Below, piece after piece: positions 35,480-45,033 of a DNA stretch of 64,000 bases. Within the stretch, counting starts at the first letter, position 1. Every line of letters begins with the position of its first letter. A program made the position numbers and the translations under genes. Under the pieces are notes generated by a model, which had not been told where the DNA came from, did not search any database, and saw nothing but the letters and a program-made list of their open reading frames with translations. The DNA comes from Rahnella rivi (GTDB lineage Bacteria > Pseudomonadota > Gammaproteobacteria > Enterobacterales > Enterobacteriaceae): positions 1 to 64,000 of the forward strand of contig NZ_JAFMOX010000066.1 of assembly GCF_019049655.1 (NCBI RefSeq), in the 5' to 3' direction.

Positions 35480-38241
35480 TAATTGCCTCCGTTACTGCAA
35501 GAAGGCGCTTTGGCTGGCCAGAGATAGGCACCTTTCGTATCAACAATGACACGCTGATTGCAGCGCACTTGTATCTTCGCCTGAACGGCACCCTCAGCGT
35601 TCAGCAGACTGACCACGCCCTTACCGCCGGCCCACGCATGTTTCTCACTGAAATCGCCTGCCCAGTTAAATTTAGGCAACACTGCAAACCGGCCTGTAGG
35701 ATTGATGTAACCGAACAAATTACCGTAGGTCGATTTTTTCATGGCGGCGGCGAAATTGTCATTCATCGATCCCACCTGATCAAAATAGGCGCCGATCAAT
35801 TTTTTACCCTGCTGATCCACAAACCCGAACAGGCCTTTATTGTCTCGCATTGGGATCACGCCTGAGCTCGCTTTATCTGCCAGCAGACTGTTGAGCCCTG
35901 AGAAGCGACGGACTTCATTGCCATCGTTATCGAACAGTACCGTTTCACCGGTAGCGTCATCGTTCATTGCCAGACGAACCAGTGAATTCAGCGGTTGTGC
36001 CTGGTCAAAACCATCGAGCGGAACGCCGCCGTGATCGTTGATGAGCGTTGTGTTGTTATCACTTACCCCACGGCTCCAGTTGAGTGGAGAAATGAAGTTA
36101 AACTCTGCGGTATACAGTGGCGGGATCTGCCATTCACCCTTGCCGTTAATGGCGCCGAAGTGCGCCGAGAAATTCAGCATCACCCAGTCACCTTTAAACG
36201 AGCTTGAGGATGCGACAATGCCTTTGCTCAGAGGTGCACGGCCGGCATCATCGATTAAGGACACGCCACCTTCCGACGGCTTAATCAGCCAGTGATTTTC
36301 CCCAACCCGTTGCGGACTGGCTAGCAAGTCAGTGGCCATCGCCTGGCCACTTTGCGCATTATAAAGGGCGAAATGACCGGTCACTGCACCGCGTTCACCG
36401 GGCTGATCGTTATCAGAGAAGGTAAACATCCCGTCACCCACATACTGAGGTTTGCCGCTGAGGCTGGCATCCGGTGCAATTGCCCAGGTTCCATCAAGAT
36501 TAATCACGCCCCAGCCAGCATCTGTTTTCGCCAGCGCATAACCGTCGTTGAAGGATTCAATTTGCAGGTACTGAGGGGCAGCTTTGATGCTTTTGCTGGC
36601 AATATCCCAAAGACCCCAGCGCCGTGAATCACCTTCGCCTACCGCGTAATACAACATGCCGGCAGAAAGACGCTGGGCATTCTGTTGAATATCCGCTGGC
36701 ACATCAACCGCATTGCCGTTGTGGTCGATTAAACGACGAGTCTCTGCTTTGTTGCTGTCGTCCACGGCCCAGGTGTAATCGCCGTTAAACGGGCTGATTT
36801 GCGAGTACACCGGCTGGATAACCCATTTCCCTGCTGAATCCACCGCCCCTGTTTTTTTGGTTTGAGTATGGATGATCAGTGGTGACTGAGAGATTGCATT
36901 ATCAATGGATGCCCACTGCGGGTCCGAGAGCACCGCGCCTTGCGAGGTTAAAATGGCGGGTGGTCTGGCGGCATCTGATGAAGTCAGCACAGCCCATGGC
37001 AAAGTCCGCGAGGCATCCTGACTCTCTGAGGGTAATACCGGCGCATCATCCGTCATGACGCTGGTCGCCAGCGGTTGCAACTGATAATCCTTTAACGCCG
37101 CGAGCGTGGCATTATTGAGCAGCGCTACGCCGTTATTGTTATAGATTTGTATAACCTGCAGCGATTTACCTTCGTTTTGCGTGACCCAAAGCCGGTCACC
37201 CTGCTGTAATAACTGAGGTTTGTTGGCTTTCACCGAGACGATTTGATTATCGGCGCCGATAATGGTGACGCCTTTACTGCCTTGTCCGATAATGGCATTG
37301 CCCCAGACGAGGACGTTTTCAGCCTGATCGGCAGCGATATCCTGCACTTTTTCAAGCTTGCTGCTAAGCAGTTGTTTGCCGTTATCGTTCAGGGTCACCA
37401 GCCAACTACCAGATGACAGCGGGCGGACAGATTTGTACTGCTCTTTGCTCAGGGAAACACCCTGACGATCAACAAATGTCCAGTCGTTCTTCGTTTTCAC
37501 CGCAACCACATTGCCGTTAAGCACAGGTTCGTCGCGGGTTTTCAGGATCATCGGATCAATGGCCCATTGACCGTTCTCGTCCAGATAACCCCAAAATCCG
37601 TCAGTTGCAGTATCACGTTTTTTCGCGGGAATAAGCCCCGATTGCGGTAAATCGAGGGCCATCACGTCATCAGGCAATGCAAGTGATCGATCGGTGGCGG
37701 CATTCCATAACGCCGGTGACACCTGAACCTGTACACTTGCCAGCGCCTGACCCTGCGTGAATCCTTTAGTGTCTGAAGAGGCAGCAAAAGGTAGGGTTTT
37801 GATGACTTCACCTTTGCGGTTAATCATCGCCAGTCGATTATCAGTCACGACCAGAGCGGTTCCCAGAGCATTGAAATCGGTAGCGCGGGTAAAGCGCGGC
37901 TCAATCGCCCAGTTGCCTTTTTTATCGATATAACCGAACTTATCGCCCTTTTTGACGGCGGCGACATCATTAACAAATCCGCTGACTTCGCTGAAGGCGG
38001 GTTTAATCACCATATGTCCGCTGGTATCGACATAACCCCATAAAGGTTCACGGGTCAAACTCACCTGAACCGGGGAAAGCCCCTGCTGGAAAGGTAACTG
38101 GCAATCTTTTGCCGTATTGGCATTGCCACAAGCCCGTAGCAGCGCATCATCCGCTTGTACCGGCAGGCTAAAAGTCGCGTTCAGAATCAACGCTAATGCA
38201 CTGAAATTTCTGAAGTGTTTGAATGTTTCGGAGCAAATCAT
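35479..38241 (-). CDS. Secreted WG-repeat protein, first gene
   Basis: Paralogue of the next gene, 920 residues, with a signal peptide (cleavage near VQA-DD). WG repeats include WGYVDTSGHMVIKP, FGYIDKKGNWAIEP, WGYLDENGQWAIDP, WGVINLDGTWAIAP, FGFVDQQGKKLIG and FGYINPTGRFAVLP. Both proteins begin with a cysteine pair in the first 60 residues (ACGNANTAKDC here) and end with a conserved cysteine region, which could form disulfides in the periplasm. The pair probably arose by gene duplication. No known partner gene is adjacent. Confidence 0.85.
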   Translation of the reverse strand: MICSETFKHFRNFSALALILNATFSLPVQADDALLRACGNANTAKDCQLPFQQGLSPVQVSLTREPLWGYVDTSGHMVIKPAFSEVSGFVNDVAAVKKGDKFGYIDKKGNWAIEPRFTRATDFNALGTALVVTDNRLAMINRKGEVIKTLPFAASSDTKGFTQGQALASVQVQVSPALWNAATDRSLALPDDVMALDLPQSGLIPAKKRDTATDGFWGYLDENGQWAIDPMILKTRDEPVLNGNVVAVKTKNDWTFVDRQGVSLSKEQYKSVRPLSSGSWLVTLNDNGKQLLSSKLEKVQDIAADQAENVLVWGNAIIGQGSKGVTIIGADNQIVSVKANKPQLLQQGDRLWVTQNEGKSLQVIQIYNNNGVALLNNATLAALKDYQLQPLATSVMTDDAPVLPSESQDASRTLPWAVLTSSDAARPPAILTSQGAVLSDPQWASIDNAISQSPLIIHTQTKKTGAVDSAGKWVIQPVYSQISPFNGDYTWAVDDSNKAETRRLIDHNGNAVDVPADIQQNAQRLSAGMLYYAVGEGDSRRWGLWDIASKSIKAAPQYLQIESFNDGYALAKTDAGWGVINLDGTWAIAPDASLSGKPQYVGDGMFTFSDNDQPGERGAVTGHFALYNAQSGQAMATDLLASPQRVGENHWLIKPSEGGVSLIDDAGRAPLSKGIVASSSSFKGDWVMLNFSAHFGAINGKGEWQIPPLYTAEFNFISPLNWSRGVSDNNTTLINDHGGVPLDGFDQAQPLNSLVRLAMNDDATGETVLFDNDGNEVRRFSGLNSLLADKASSGVIPMRDNKGLFGFVDQQGKKLIGAYFDQVGSMNDNFAAAMKKSTYGNLFGYINPTGRFAVLPKFNWAGDFSEKHAWAGGKGVVSLLNAEGAVQAKIQVRCNQRVIVDTKGAYLWPAKAPSCSNGGN

Positions 38242-38754
38242 CCGATGCCCTTATGACTGAATGAGATAAGAAAGTGTAGTGCACACTCTTTTCTTGACCC
38301 GCTAAACAAGCGAGTTAGACGGTAAAAAATCCGATAAGAATCAATTTCAAGCGTGCACACATGCCAGACCTATAGGGTGTCAGCTTGCGAAAGAAAAAGC
38401 AGCTATTTTATTACTCTGTAACGAATGAATATTGGCAGTCACTGACGTTCACGATAACCGATGAATGTTACCGCCCCGCTTGCTTCTTTACCCTTTCTTA
38501 ACCGTGAAAACACATGACACCTTTTTGATGAAGTTTTAAGCACCCTTATTTACAACACATCGATGACTCATTTGAATATCTGATGCGCAATCTCATAACT
38601 ATTGATTAAGGTCATTATTTCGCCACCTGCAGTCTGCTTTTATAAGTTACAGAACGTTGTGTGACTTACATCACTCCAGAGAGTCCGGCGTAAACCCTGG
38701 CAGTGTTCAGTTACGGCGTATTTCAGATACATCACTTTATATTGAGGGACAGTC
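38242..38754. other. Long divergent intergenic region
   Basis: About 510 nt between the WG-repeat operon (minus) and the DUF1883-like gene (plus), AT-rich and without a credible gene. The length suggests a long leader or regulated promoters on both sides; I found no operator I could name. Confidence 0.5.
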
Positions 38755-39012
38755 ATGCCAAATGTGCGAGCCAGATTAAGTCTTTTTGGGGGCGACACTG
38801 TCGTCATTCGTTGTTCAGAGAAATGCCATATCCATCTCATGTGCGAAAATGACACGGAGCAACAGAACCGCCACTCAGGTTTCGGCGACGTACTGACGGT
38901 GAAAGATCAAAACACGGCCTATGTCGGCATCCCTTATAAAGGTATCTGGAATGTCCTCATTGATTCTCAATGTGACTCCCTGGAACATTCGATCACTTAC
39001 CTCCCTGCCTGA
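38755..39012 (+). CDS. DUF1883-like small protein
   Basis: An 85-residue cytoplasmic protein. The pattern GGDTVVIRCSEKCHIHLM followed by GIWNVLIDSQ resembles DUF1883, a small beta-sandwich family sometimes fused to TIR or other effector domains. No fusion is present here. GAGGGACAG precedes the ATG. Function unknown. Confidence 0.55.
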   Translation: MPNVRARLSLFGGDTVVIRCSEKCHIHLMCENDTEQQNRHSGFGDVLTVKDQNTAYVGIPYKGIWNVLIDSQCDSLEHSITYLPA

Positions 39013-39042
39013 TTTCTCAAGCCCTCTTAAATGAATGCCTTT

Positions 39043-39068
39043 CTGGCAGGTCACTTTTCGCCTGCCAG
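39043..39068 (+). terminator. Hairpin after the DUF1883-like gene
   Basis: CTGGCAGG / CCTGCCAG, an 8-bp stem with a 10-nt loop, followed by ATATTTCT. A weak terminator is likely. Confidence 0.5.
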
Positions 39069-39320
39069 ATATTTCTAAAACCCCCTCCCGACTGTCCAGA
39101 GCGCAAATCATTTTTTGGACGACATCACGTAAAATACTTTAATCCGTTACATCAATTACATAGCGGTATTGAATTGAACATTCCAGATATTGAACAAACC
39201 TTATCAGAGGATTTATTTAGTGATTGCCAGCCCAGATTTGGCATTGCATTCTGTCTGAAGTAACCATGTGGCACCGGTCACGTAGACCGGATATCTCTCA
39301 GGCACAGACAGATACTCATA

Positions 39321-40499
39321 ATGACTCATAAAACACTTTGCACCATCGCTGACGTCGCCGATCTCGAGCCGGGACTGCGAGAAATTCGCCAACACCTGCA
39401 TCAACATCCTGAACTTTCTAACGAAGAAACCGCGACCGCTGCGTTGGTTGCGGATAAATTACGTGCGCTGGGCTATCAGGTGACCACGGGCCTGGGGGGA
39501 CACGGTGTGGTCGGTTCGCTGACGTCGGGTTCCGGGTCGCGCAGCATCGGCATTCGCGCAGATATGGATGCATTACCTATCGCTGAACGAACTGGCGTGA
39601 GTTATGCGAGTCAGTACCAGGGAAAAATGCATGCCTGCGGTCACGACGGACATACCACCATGTTGCTGGGTGCGGCGGAACAGCTGGCCCGAAGCAAGAA
39701 TTTCTCCGGCACCGTACATTTGATTTTTCAGCCTGCGGAGGAAATCGGCTTTAACAGCGGTGCAGAACGCATGCTGGCAGAGGGGCTGTTTGAGCGTTTT
39801 CCGTGCGACGCCGTTTACGGCCTGCACAATCATCCAGGCTATCCGGTTGGGAAAATGATGTTCCGCTCCGGGCCTTTCATGGCGGCCTGCGATACGGTGA
39901 ACATCACTATTCATGGAAAAGGCGGGCATGCTGCACGGCCACATATGGCCGTAGACCCCATTCTGGTTGCGGGCAGCCTGGTGGTTGCTTTGCAGTCGAT
40001 TGTGTCACGTAGCATTGATCCTAACGAAACGGCGGTGGTCACCATCGGTTCACTGCATTCAGGCCATGCGTCAAACGTTATTCCTGAAACTGCTCGGCTG
40101 GAAATGAGCGTTCGCTCATTCGATGCCGGGGTTCGTAAGATCCTTGAAGAACGCATCCGCACGTTGGTTGAACATCACGCAACAGGATACGGAGCACGGG
40201 CGGAAATCGAGTATGTTCCGGGTTATCCGGTTTTGGTTAATCACGATCAGGAAACCGCTTTCGCTCTCAGCGTGGCAAAAGAATTGCTGGGGGAAGAGAA
40301 CGTAATAGACAATTTACCCCCGATTTCTGGCAGTGAGGACTTTGCGTACTTCCTGCAGCAAAAACCGGGATGCTTTTTACGCCTGGGGAATGGAGACAGC
40401 GCCGCCCTGCACAATCCGGCGTATAACTTTAACGATCAGAGCCTGACATTTGGCGCGGCCTACTGGACGCGTCTGGTTGAACGGTATTTGGCCGAATAA
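39321..40499 (+). CDS. M20 family amidohydrolase
   Basis: Cytoplasmic metal-dependent amidohydrolase of the M20D type (hippurate hydrolase / N-acyl-amino-acid deacylase / IAA-amino-acid hydrolase group). Metal-site motifs are MHACGHDGHTTML near residue 100 and QPAEE near 137, then GLHNHPGYPVG. The lid/dimerisation domain is GKGGHAARPHMAVDPI. The C-terminal histidine is in SAALHNPAYNF. Length 392 is normal. Exact substrate cannot be read from sequence. The Shine-Dalgarno is poor. Confidence 0.88.
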   Translation: MTHKTLCTIADVADLEPGLREIRQHLHQHPELSNEETATAALVADKLRALGYQVTTGLGGHGVVGSLTSGSGSRSIGIRADMDALPIAERTGVSYASQYQGKMHACGHDGHTTMLLGAAEQLARSKNFSGTVHLIFQPAEEIGFNSGAERMLAEGLFERFPCDAVYGLHNHPGYPVGKMMFRSGPFMAACDTVNITIHGKGGHAARPHMAVDPILVAGSLVVALQSIVSRSIDPNETAVVTIGSLHSGHASNVIPETARLEMSVRSFDAGVRKILEERIRTLVEHHATGYGARAEIEYVPGYPVLVNHDQETAFALSVAKELLGEENVIDNLPPISGSEDFAYFLQQKPGCFLRLGNGDSAALHNPAYNFNDQSLTFGAAYWTRLVERYLAE

Positions 40500-40511
40500 A
40501 GTTTTCATCTA

Positions 40512-41210
40512 TTAACGACAAAAACCAAACCAGCGCATGCCAAGGTGAAAATGATTGGCATGCGCTGCATTGTAATCCGGCCCTATCGAGTTTCCGAAGT
40601 ACGGACAGCTTTCTGAAAACAGTGCATGTATAAACTGTGCTTCATCACCGGATTGCGGCCATTGCTTTAAGACTGTCAGTTGCCGGCCATCTTTTAAGCG
40701 AAATCCGGCGATATCCAGCGCTTCAGCGGTGGCATGCTCACTCAGCCGGGCATCAGGTTTGCTATAGATATTGCGACAGGCATAACTGCCTAAATGGTCG
40801 ATGCGTGTAAGCGGTGAACCCAATTTCTCTGATGCCAGCGGTTTGGCAACCTGAGAAACATACATCGCGCTACTCAGGGCCAGACGACAACTCGCCAGAT
40901 AACTTGAACTGAGTGCCACATCTCCAAATCCCCTCACCCGCACGGGATTTTCCAGCGGGCACTTTCCCCCCATATTTTCTGCACGAGTAAACTGAATCGC
41001 ACCGGATGATTGCGCGCGATCAAGCGCATCAAGACAGGCTTGCGGGTTACCGTCGAGACGACGGAGTTTATAGCGTGTAATGAGGTTCGGCGCATCGCTG
41101 ACAGCCAGTGGCGCGAACGGGTTATAAGCCTGAGGAATACGGTCGCCAAGCCACAGGGCGCAGAGTATGGCGATAATGAAAATAACTATCGTGCCTGTCC
41201 AATATCGCAT
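40512..41210 (-). CDS. Extensin family protein
   Basis: Membrane-anchored protein of the bacterial extensin-like C-terminal family (DUF-type, related to D,D-carboxypeptidase-like folds). An N-terminal helix (about 5-23, TGTIVIFIIAILCALWLGD) is followed by a periplasmic domain with four or more cysteines and the SEHATAEALDIAGFRLKDGR and NHFHLGMRW segments; the two HxxAxxxDI / HFH patterns look like a metal site of the peptidase M15 fold. Cell-wall function is inference. The ATG at 41210 has AAGGGAA upstream; a GTG one codon earlier is also possible. Confidence 0.8.
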   Translation of the reverse strand: MRYWTGTIVIFIIAILCALWLGDRIPQAYNPFAPLAVSDAPNLITRYKLRRLDGNPQACLDALDRAQSSGAIQFTRAENMGGKCPLENPVRVRGFGDVALSSSYLASCRLALSSAMYVSQVAKPLASEKLGSPLTRIDHLGSYACRNIYSKPDARLSEHATAEALDIAGFRLKDGRQLTVLKQWPQSGDEAQFIHALFSESCPYFGNSIGPDYNAAHANHFHLGMRWFGFCR

Positions 41211-41299
41211 CACATTCCCTTTATCAGGCTTATGTTCCTGTTAAAAAGATAGCGGTTATAAGCTCAATGTAAACCCGCTACTGCACGGGTTACATCTCA

Positions 41300-41462
41300 C
41301 CAGGCAAACTTACTTTGCTCTGACATAACCCTACATTCTGTTTGATACCTTAGATTCCGAAGACGAAGTTTCTTCTCCTGTGTCAACCGGGAACTGTCCT
41401 TCCCGATGTGTAAGACCCTCGCTTTACCCCTTTCAGCCCGCCCCGAGCGGGCTTTTTTTTTG
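41300..41462 (+). ncRNA. Candidate small RNA ending in a plus-strand terminator
   Basis: A plus-strand intrinsic terminator lies between two minus-strand genes, and the nearest plus-strand gene ends 900 nt upstream, so a short non-coding transcript is likely to end here. The 11-mer AAGACCCTCGC (41412-41422), 13 nt before the terminator stem, equals part of the RyhB core, but the rest does not match RyhB. The 5' end is not known; no convincing promoter was found. This is inference from position. Confidence 0.35.
41435..41462 (+). terminator. Plus-strand intrinsic terminator
   Basis: AGCCCGC-CCCGA-GCGGGCT followed by nine T. There is no T-run on the other strand, so direction is plus. Confidence 0.85.
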
Positions 41463-41474
41463 TCCTCAACACGG

Positions 41475-41693
41475 TCACTCAACTCTAACCACATCAGGGT
41501 GCCGTTCACTCGCTGCCTCATGAAAAATATCCCCAAGCCAGCCGGGGATCTCACTCTCAGTCATTTCATCAGGAATGATAATTTCATAAAGCCGCGAGAA
41601 CTTTCTTTCGGTGATATCCACGCGAAAAACCTGCCAACCCTCAGGCACTTTTAAAACCCCGAGGTATCTCCCGAAAACATTGTAAATCAACAT
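41475..41693 (-). CDS. Small conserved protein, probably DUF7661
   Basis: A 72-residue soluble protein starting MLIYNVFGRYLGV with GGAGGAAGC just upstream of the ATG. The composition and pattern (NVFGR, WQVFRVD, DEMTESEIPGWLGDIFHE, C-terminal HPDVVRVE) recall DUF7661. Function unknown. It is the last ordinary-looking gene before the first cos-containing prophage remnant. Confidence 0.6.
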   Translation of the reverse strand: MLIYNVFGRYLGVLKVPEGWQVFRVDITERKFSRLYEIIIPDEMTESEIPGWLGDIFHEAASERHPDVVRVE

Positions 41694-41802
41694 GCTTCCT
41701 CCAATCAGATTCAACCAGGTATGGTTTCAGTAAAGCATAGCTTTGCGAAGCTGTTAATCATCGAGGAGCTTGCAGTAAAGGAAATAGGGTGCGGAGAAGA
41801 TT

Positions 41803-41975
41803 GAGTGATCTCCTTCTGGCAGCTCTGCAAGCATTGAGTGCATGATTTCACATGGTGATCGCCCTGCTCACTTCTCCCCGCCATACCCGTGCTGGCGTGG
41901 ATCACAACGGCTCGCGCAACCGCATCAAAAGCGACCTATAAAGCGGGCAGGCGTGACGGGGATAGCATTGCGCTC
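41803..41975 (+). repeat. First copy of P2-like cos region (cos1)
   Basis: About 170 nt that recur near 49.1-49.27 kb and 61.81-61.98 kb. The core GGCGTGACGGGGATAGCAT (41950-41968) matches the 19-nt cos of P2-like phages, recalled as GGCGAGGCGGGGAAAGCAC, in length and spacing. This copy has diverged most and carries an A in place of G at the seventh core position. The similarity ends within a few bases after GCATTGCGC. A 27-codon frame at 41721-41804 precedes it and resembles nothing I know. Confidence 0.75.
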
Positions 41976-42141
41976 TATTAGGAAAATAATTTTCTTTAAG
42001 TATTCATTTTTTTAGCCCTTTAAGAACGAGATACAATTAGAAGAGAAAATATTAACATTTCTACACGCTGAAATAATATTCATACTTTTCAACATGAAGG
42101 CTTCGTTTATTCATTTTTATTTTTTTAAATCACTAAACATC

Positions 42142-42168
42142 TCAAGATAAAAATAATATTGCCGATAT
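42142..42168 (+). promoter_or_regulatory. Sigma-28 (FliA) type promoter of the chemoreceptor gene
   Basis: TCAA, 15 nt, then GCCGATAT: the -10 matches 7 of 8 bases of GCCGATAA and the -35 core 3 of 4 of TAAA, with the standard 15-nt spacing. The start of transcription would be about 100 nt before the receptor gene. Confidence 0.65.
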
Positions 42169-42274
42169 CATTGTTAGTAAAATATAAAACAGCTGTCCTG
42201 GCTGTTATATATATTATAAAAAATTCGCGGCTTTCTCAGGCGCAGTACAGTATCCAACACTTGAGGTATATAAA

Positions 42275-43933
42275 GTGAGATTCATAAGAGATATAAAAAT
42301 ACGAACAGCATTAATTACTATTCTCGTTACCTTTTCTTTTTTGTGGACTGGGGCATCATGTTTTGCGTTATACTCGCTTACTGAGTTGAAAGGCGAGCTT
42401 AGTCTTACTAATGTTCAGCAGCAAAACGGCGATATCATCAATAATGCCAATGCGCAGTATTATCGTGCTGTCACAGCATTAGAGCGTGCAATGATAGGTT
42501 TGGATAAGAATGAAAATGAAGTTTACGATCTAGAGTCAAAAGCAGCCCTTATCGAATTAGAAAGTCTTAAAAGTGGACTTAATCAATTTAAAAGCATCAG
42601 ACATGGAAATCTCGACTCAAACACTGTGAATACTATATATAACAGCTCGTTATCTCTTTTTAACGATGCTTTATCTCCGATGTACAAGTCAGCGATAGAA
42701 AAAAACACAGGTGTTTTCCAGTCTTTAAAAAATGATAAGTATCTTCCACTGAGAAGAAATTTTAGTAGTGCCATTGATAAATACAATCAAAAAATAATGA
42801 CTCTTAATGCTGAGGCAAATCAGAGGATTACTCAATGGGTTCAATGGTGTCAGTATATACTTATATGTGCTTTGGGCGTGAGTGTTGTAATCATGCTAAC
42901 GAGCGATCGTTATCTAGCAAACTTTCTCGTTAAACCATTAAATATTGTAAAAGCGCACCTTGAATCTCTGGCATCCGGTAAACTTGACAGCAAGCTTTCT
43001 GACCAAGGTAAAAACTGTGTAGGCCAGTTAACTCCTTATATTAATAAGATGCAGACTAACTGGGCTAAAACGGTATACGACATACGCAATAGTGCTGATT
43101 CAATTTACAAAGGCTCAAGTGAAATTTCTATTGGAAATACCGATCTTTCATCAAGGACTGAAGAACAGGCTTCAGCACTTGAAGAGACTGCTGCCAGCAT
43201 GGAACAACTTAGCTCAACTGTCCGACACAATGCAGATAATGCAACTCAGGCGAGTACTCTGGCAGATCAGGCAACTCGGGAAGCAAATCAAGGTGGTGAT
43301 ATAGTTAACGATGTTGTATCCACAATGATAAAGATTAATGCAAGCTCACATAAAATCGTCGATATTATTAGCGTGATCAACAGTATCGCTTTTCAAACCA
43401 ACATCCTTGCACTTAACGCTGCCGTTGAAGCAGCGCGAGCCGGTGAGCAAGGACGGGGATTTGCAGTCGTTGCCAGTGAAGTAAGAAGCCTTGCACAACG
43501 CAGTGGGCAAGCGGCTAAAGAGATTGGAGTGCTCATTAATGAATCGGTCGAGAATATTAAGTCCGGGTCAGAACAAGTTACACTGGCTGGCGGAGCAATG
43601 GATAAAATAGTGAGTTCAGTCAGCCGTGTAAATGACATCATGAGCGAGATAGCTGCTGCATCATCTGAACAAAGCAAAGGGATAAGTCAAATTGGTATAG
43701 CTGTAGTTCAAATGGACAGTGTTACACAGCAAAATGCCGCACTGGTTCAGCAATCAGCTGCTGCAGCTGCTTCACTGGAAGAGCAAGCACGTCAACTCAC
43801 AGAAATTGTCTCTGTGTTTAAAATAGAATATGAAGCCCCTCTGTCTTCTTCAACAATTCCCGTTATCAGACCTAATATACGAGAAAAAAACACCTTATTA
43901 GCCACAGAAACAGGTGGTTGGACCAAGTTCTAA
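42275..43933 (+). CDS. Methyl-accepting chemotaxis protein
   Basis: Chemoreceptor of 552 residues. TM1 is at about 11-33, a periplasmic four-helix ligand domain at 34-188, TM2 at 190-210, then HAMP and the cytoplasmic coiled coil. The hairpin tip, IAFQTNILALNAAVEAARAG, is intact. The C terminus GWTKF fits the xWxxF pentapeptide that tethers CheR and CheB in enteric receptors. It starts with GTG after TTGAGGTATATAAA. Ligand unknown. The gene is AT-rich, lies between cos1 and a broken portal gene, and has a FliA-type promoter, so it belongs functionally to the host motility regulon. Confidence 0.93.
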   Translation: MRFIRDIKIRTALITILVTFSFLWTGASCFALYSLTELKGELSLTNVQQQNGDIINNANAQYYRAVTALERAMIGLDKNENEVYDLESKAALIELESLKSGLNQFKSIRHGNLDSNTVNTIYNSSLSLFNDALSPMYKSAIEKNTGVFQSLKNDKYLPLRRNFSSAIDKYNQKIMTLNAEANQRITQWVQWCQYILICALGVSVVIMLTSDRYLANFLVKPLNIVKAHLESLASGKLDSKLSDQGKNCVGQLTPYINKMQTNWAKTVYDIRNSADSIYKGSSEISIGNTDLSSRTEEQASALEETAASMEQLSSTVRHNADNATQASTLADQATREANQGGDIVNDVVSTMIKINASSHKIVDIISVINSIAFQTNILALNAAVEAARAGEQGRGFAVVASEVRSLAQRSGQAAKEIGVLINESVENIKSGSEQVTLAGGAMDKIVSSVSRVNDIMSEIAAASSEQSKGISQIGIAVVQMDSVTQQNAALVQQSAAAAASLEEQARQLTEIVSVFKIEYEAPLSSSTIPVIRPNIREKNTLLATETGGWTKF

Positions 43934-44066
43934 TGTTGGGCTCTTCTCTGAACATATGAGAAGGGCCACTCGCACCACCATTTTCATTTGTATATGTTGT
44001 ATTTATATATACGAAATAAATTGCTGTTAGAAAAAATCAATCTTTATTAATTAGTAAGTGGCAAGT

Positions 44067-44775
44067 TTATCGTGTCTGAACGACTGAATAAATCACTCCT
44101 ATATCAAACTCATAGTTAGCAAATGAAATGATTGTGCATATTGAGTTAATAACTTTCATTCTCTCCTGTAGCGGCCTCAGTTCATTCCATACGAACTCTT
44201 GCGCCGCCTGCTCCACCTCCCCAAACCCTCCGTCATTATCAGGAATGATCCCCATTGTCTGCGGCGGTACACGACGCGTACTTAGCAGATCATCACGGCT
44301 GGATTTTTTAATGTTAAAAAAATCATCCCCGGTCGCAACTTCACTCAGCGGCAGAATCTGAGTGCCGTCTCTCTTGCCGTTCGGTGCGTATATGATCAGG
44401 TTTGGGAAATAGCCCAGGTCTTTTGTATCCCTCATAGCCTTGCGCATTGAGTCAATATCACTGCTGCTTTAAGCAGCCAGGCAGAGTTCAGCGCCCTCAG
44501 GTATTCCGGCAGACAATAAATCTCCTGGTCAATATCTGGCTCGATCAGATGAAAGATGCTGCCTGCTGTGAACTGATGCGGCTCTTTCCATCCCTGTACA
44601 AACATGTACGTCCCCTCTTCCACTCGGCGCCGCATATATTTAGCCGGCGCGGCCTCAAAGCGCATCGGTTCGCCAGGCTGGTTACGGATCATTTCCAGAT
44701 ACGCATTTCTGAACACCAGATAGCCCAGCGCAAATTTGCTGAACTCCTGCTGGCTCAGCGGTGGATGCGGGATAT
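44067..44775 (-). pseudogene. Q: Broken P2-like portal protein gene (Q), first copy
   Basis: Remnant of the phage portal vertex protein. Codons from PHPPLSQQEFSKFAL onward are present to the C-terminal region (PPQTMGIIPDNDGGFG), but the N terminus is missing and a deletion near 44440 removes about 30 codons present in the second copy (those around FRRKYYQNGAHAGY) and shifts the frame. The last 25 residues also differ from the second copy. It reads toward cos1, as Q does in P2. Confidence 0.85.
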
Positions 44776-44817
44776 TACTTAGGCCGCAGTCAGTGAAACC
44801 GTTTCACTTTGGGACTG

Positions 44818-45033
44818 ATGACCATGGAGTGCATCACCTCGTTTATCTGTTACTGAGTCGCGGCCTTTCTCGCCTGGCTCGGCGCAATGTCACCGCAGGA
44901 TATCGCCTTTCTGGTCGGTGCCGTCGTCCGTGTCGCTACCTTTCTGGTGAACTGGTATTACTGGCGCAAAACCTATCGCCTGCTGAAAGCTATGGGCGTC
45001 AGAGGGGACATTAATGCAGCCATCAATCGTTAG
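44818..45033 (+). pseudogene. HP1-type holin gene with internal stop
   Basis: Codes for MTMECITSFICY, then TGA, then VAAFLAWLGAMSPQDIAFLV and a second membrane segment ending RGDINAAINR. The pattern resembles HP1-family phage holins, which let endolysin cross the inner membrane. The in-frame TGA near codon 13 (probably once TGG) should inactivate it. The 3' end overlaps the lysozyme start. Confidence 0.7.

Noticed and set aside
41412..41422. RyhB small RNA
   Set aside because: Only an 11-base stretch matches the RyhB core; the downstream GAGAACCTG part and the rest are absent, and no Fur box was found. Kept only as an unidentified RNA candidate.
41406..41460. A plus-strand frame starting MCKTLALPLSARPERAF across the terminator
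   Set aside because: It reads straight through a perfect intrinsic terminator and has no Shine-Dalgarno; the terminator explains the sequence better.
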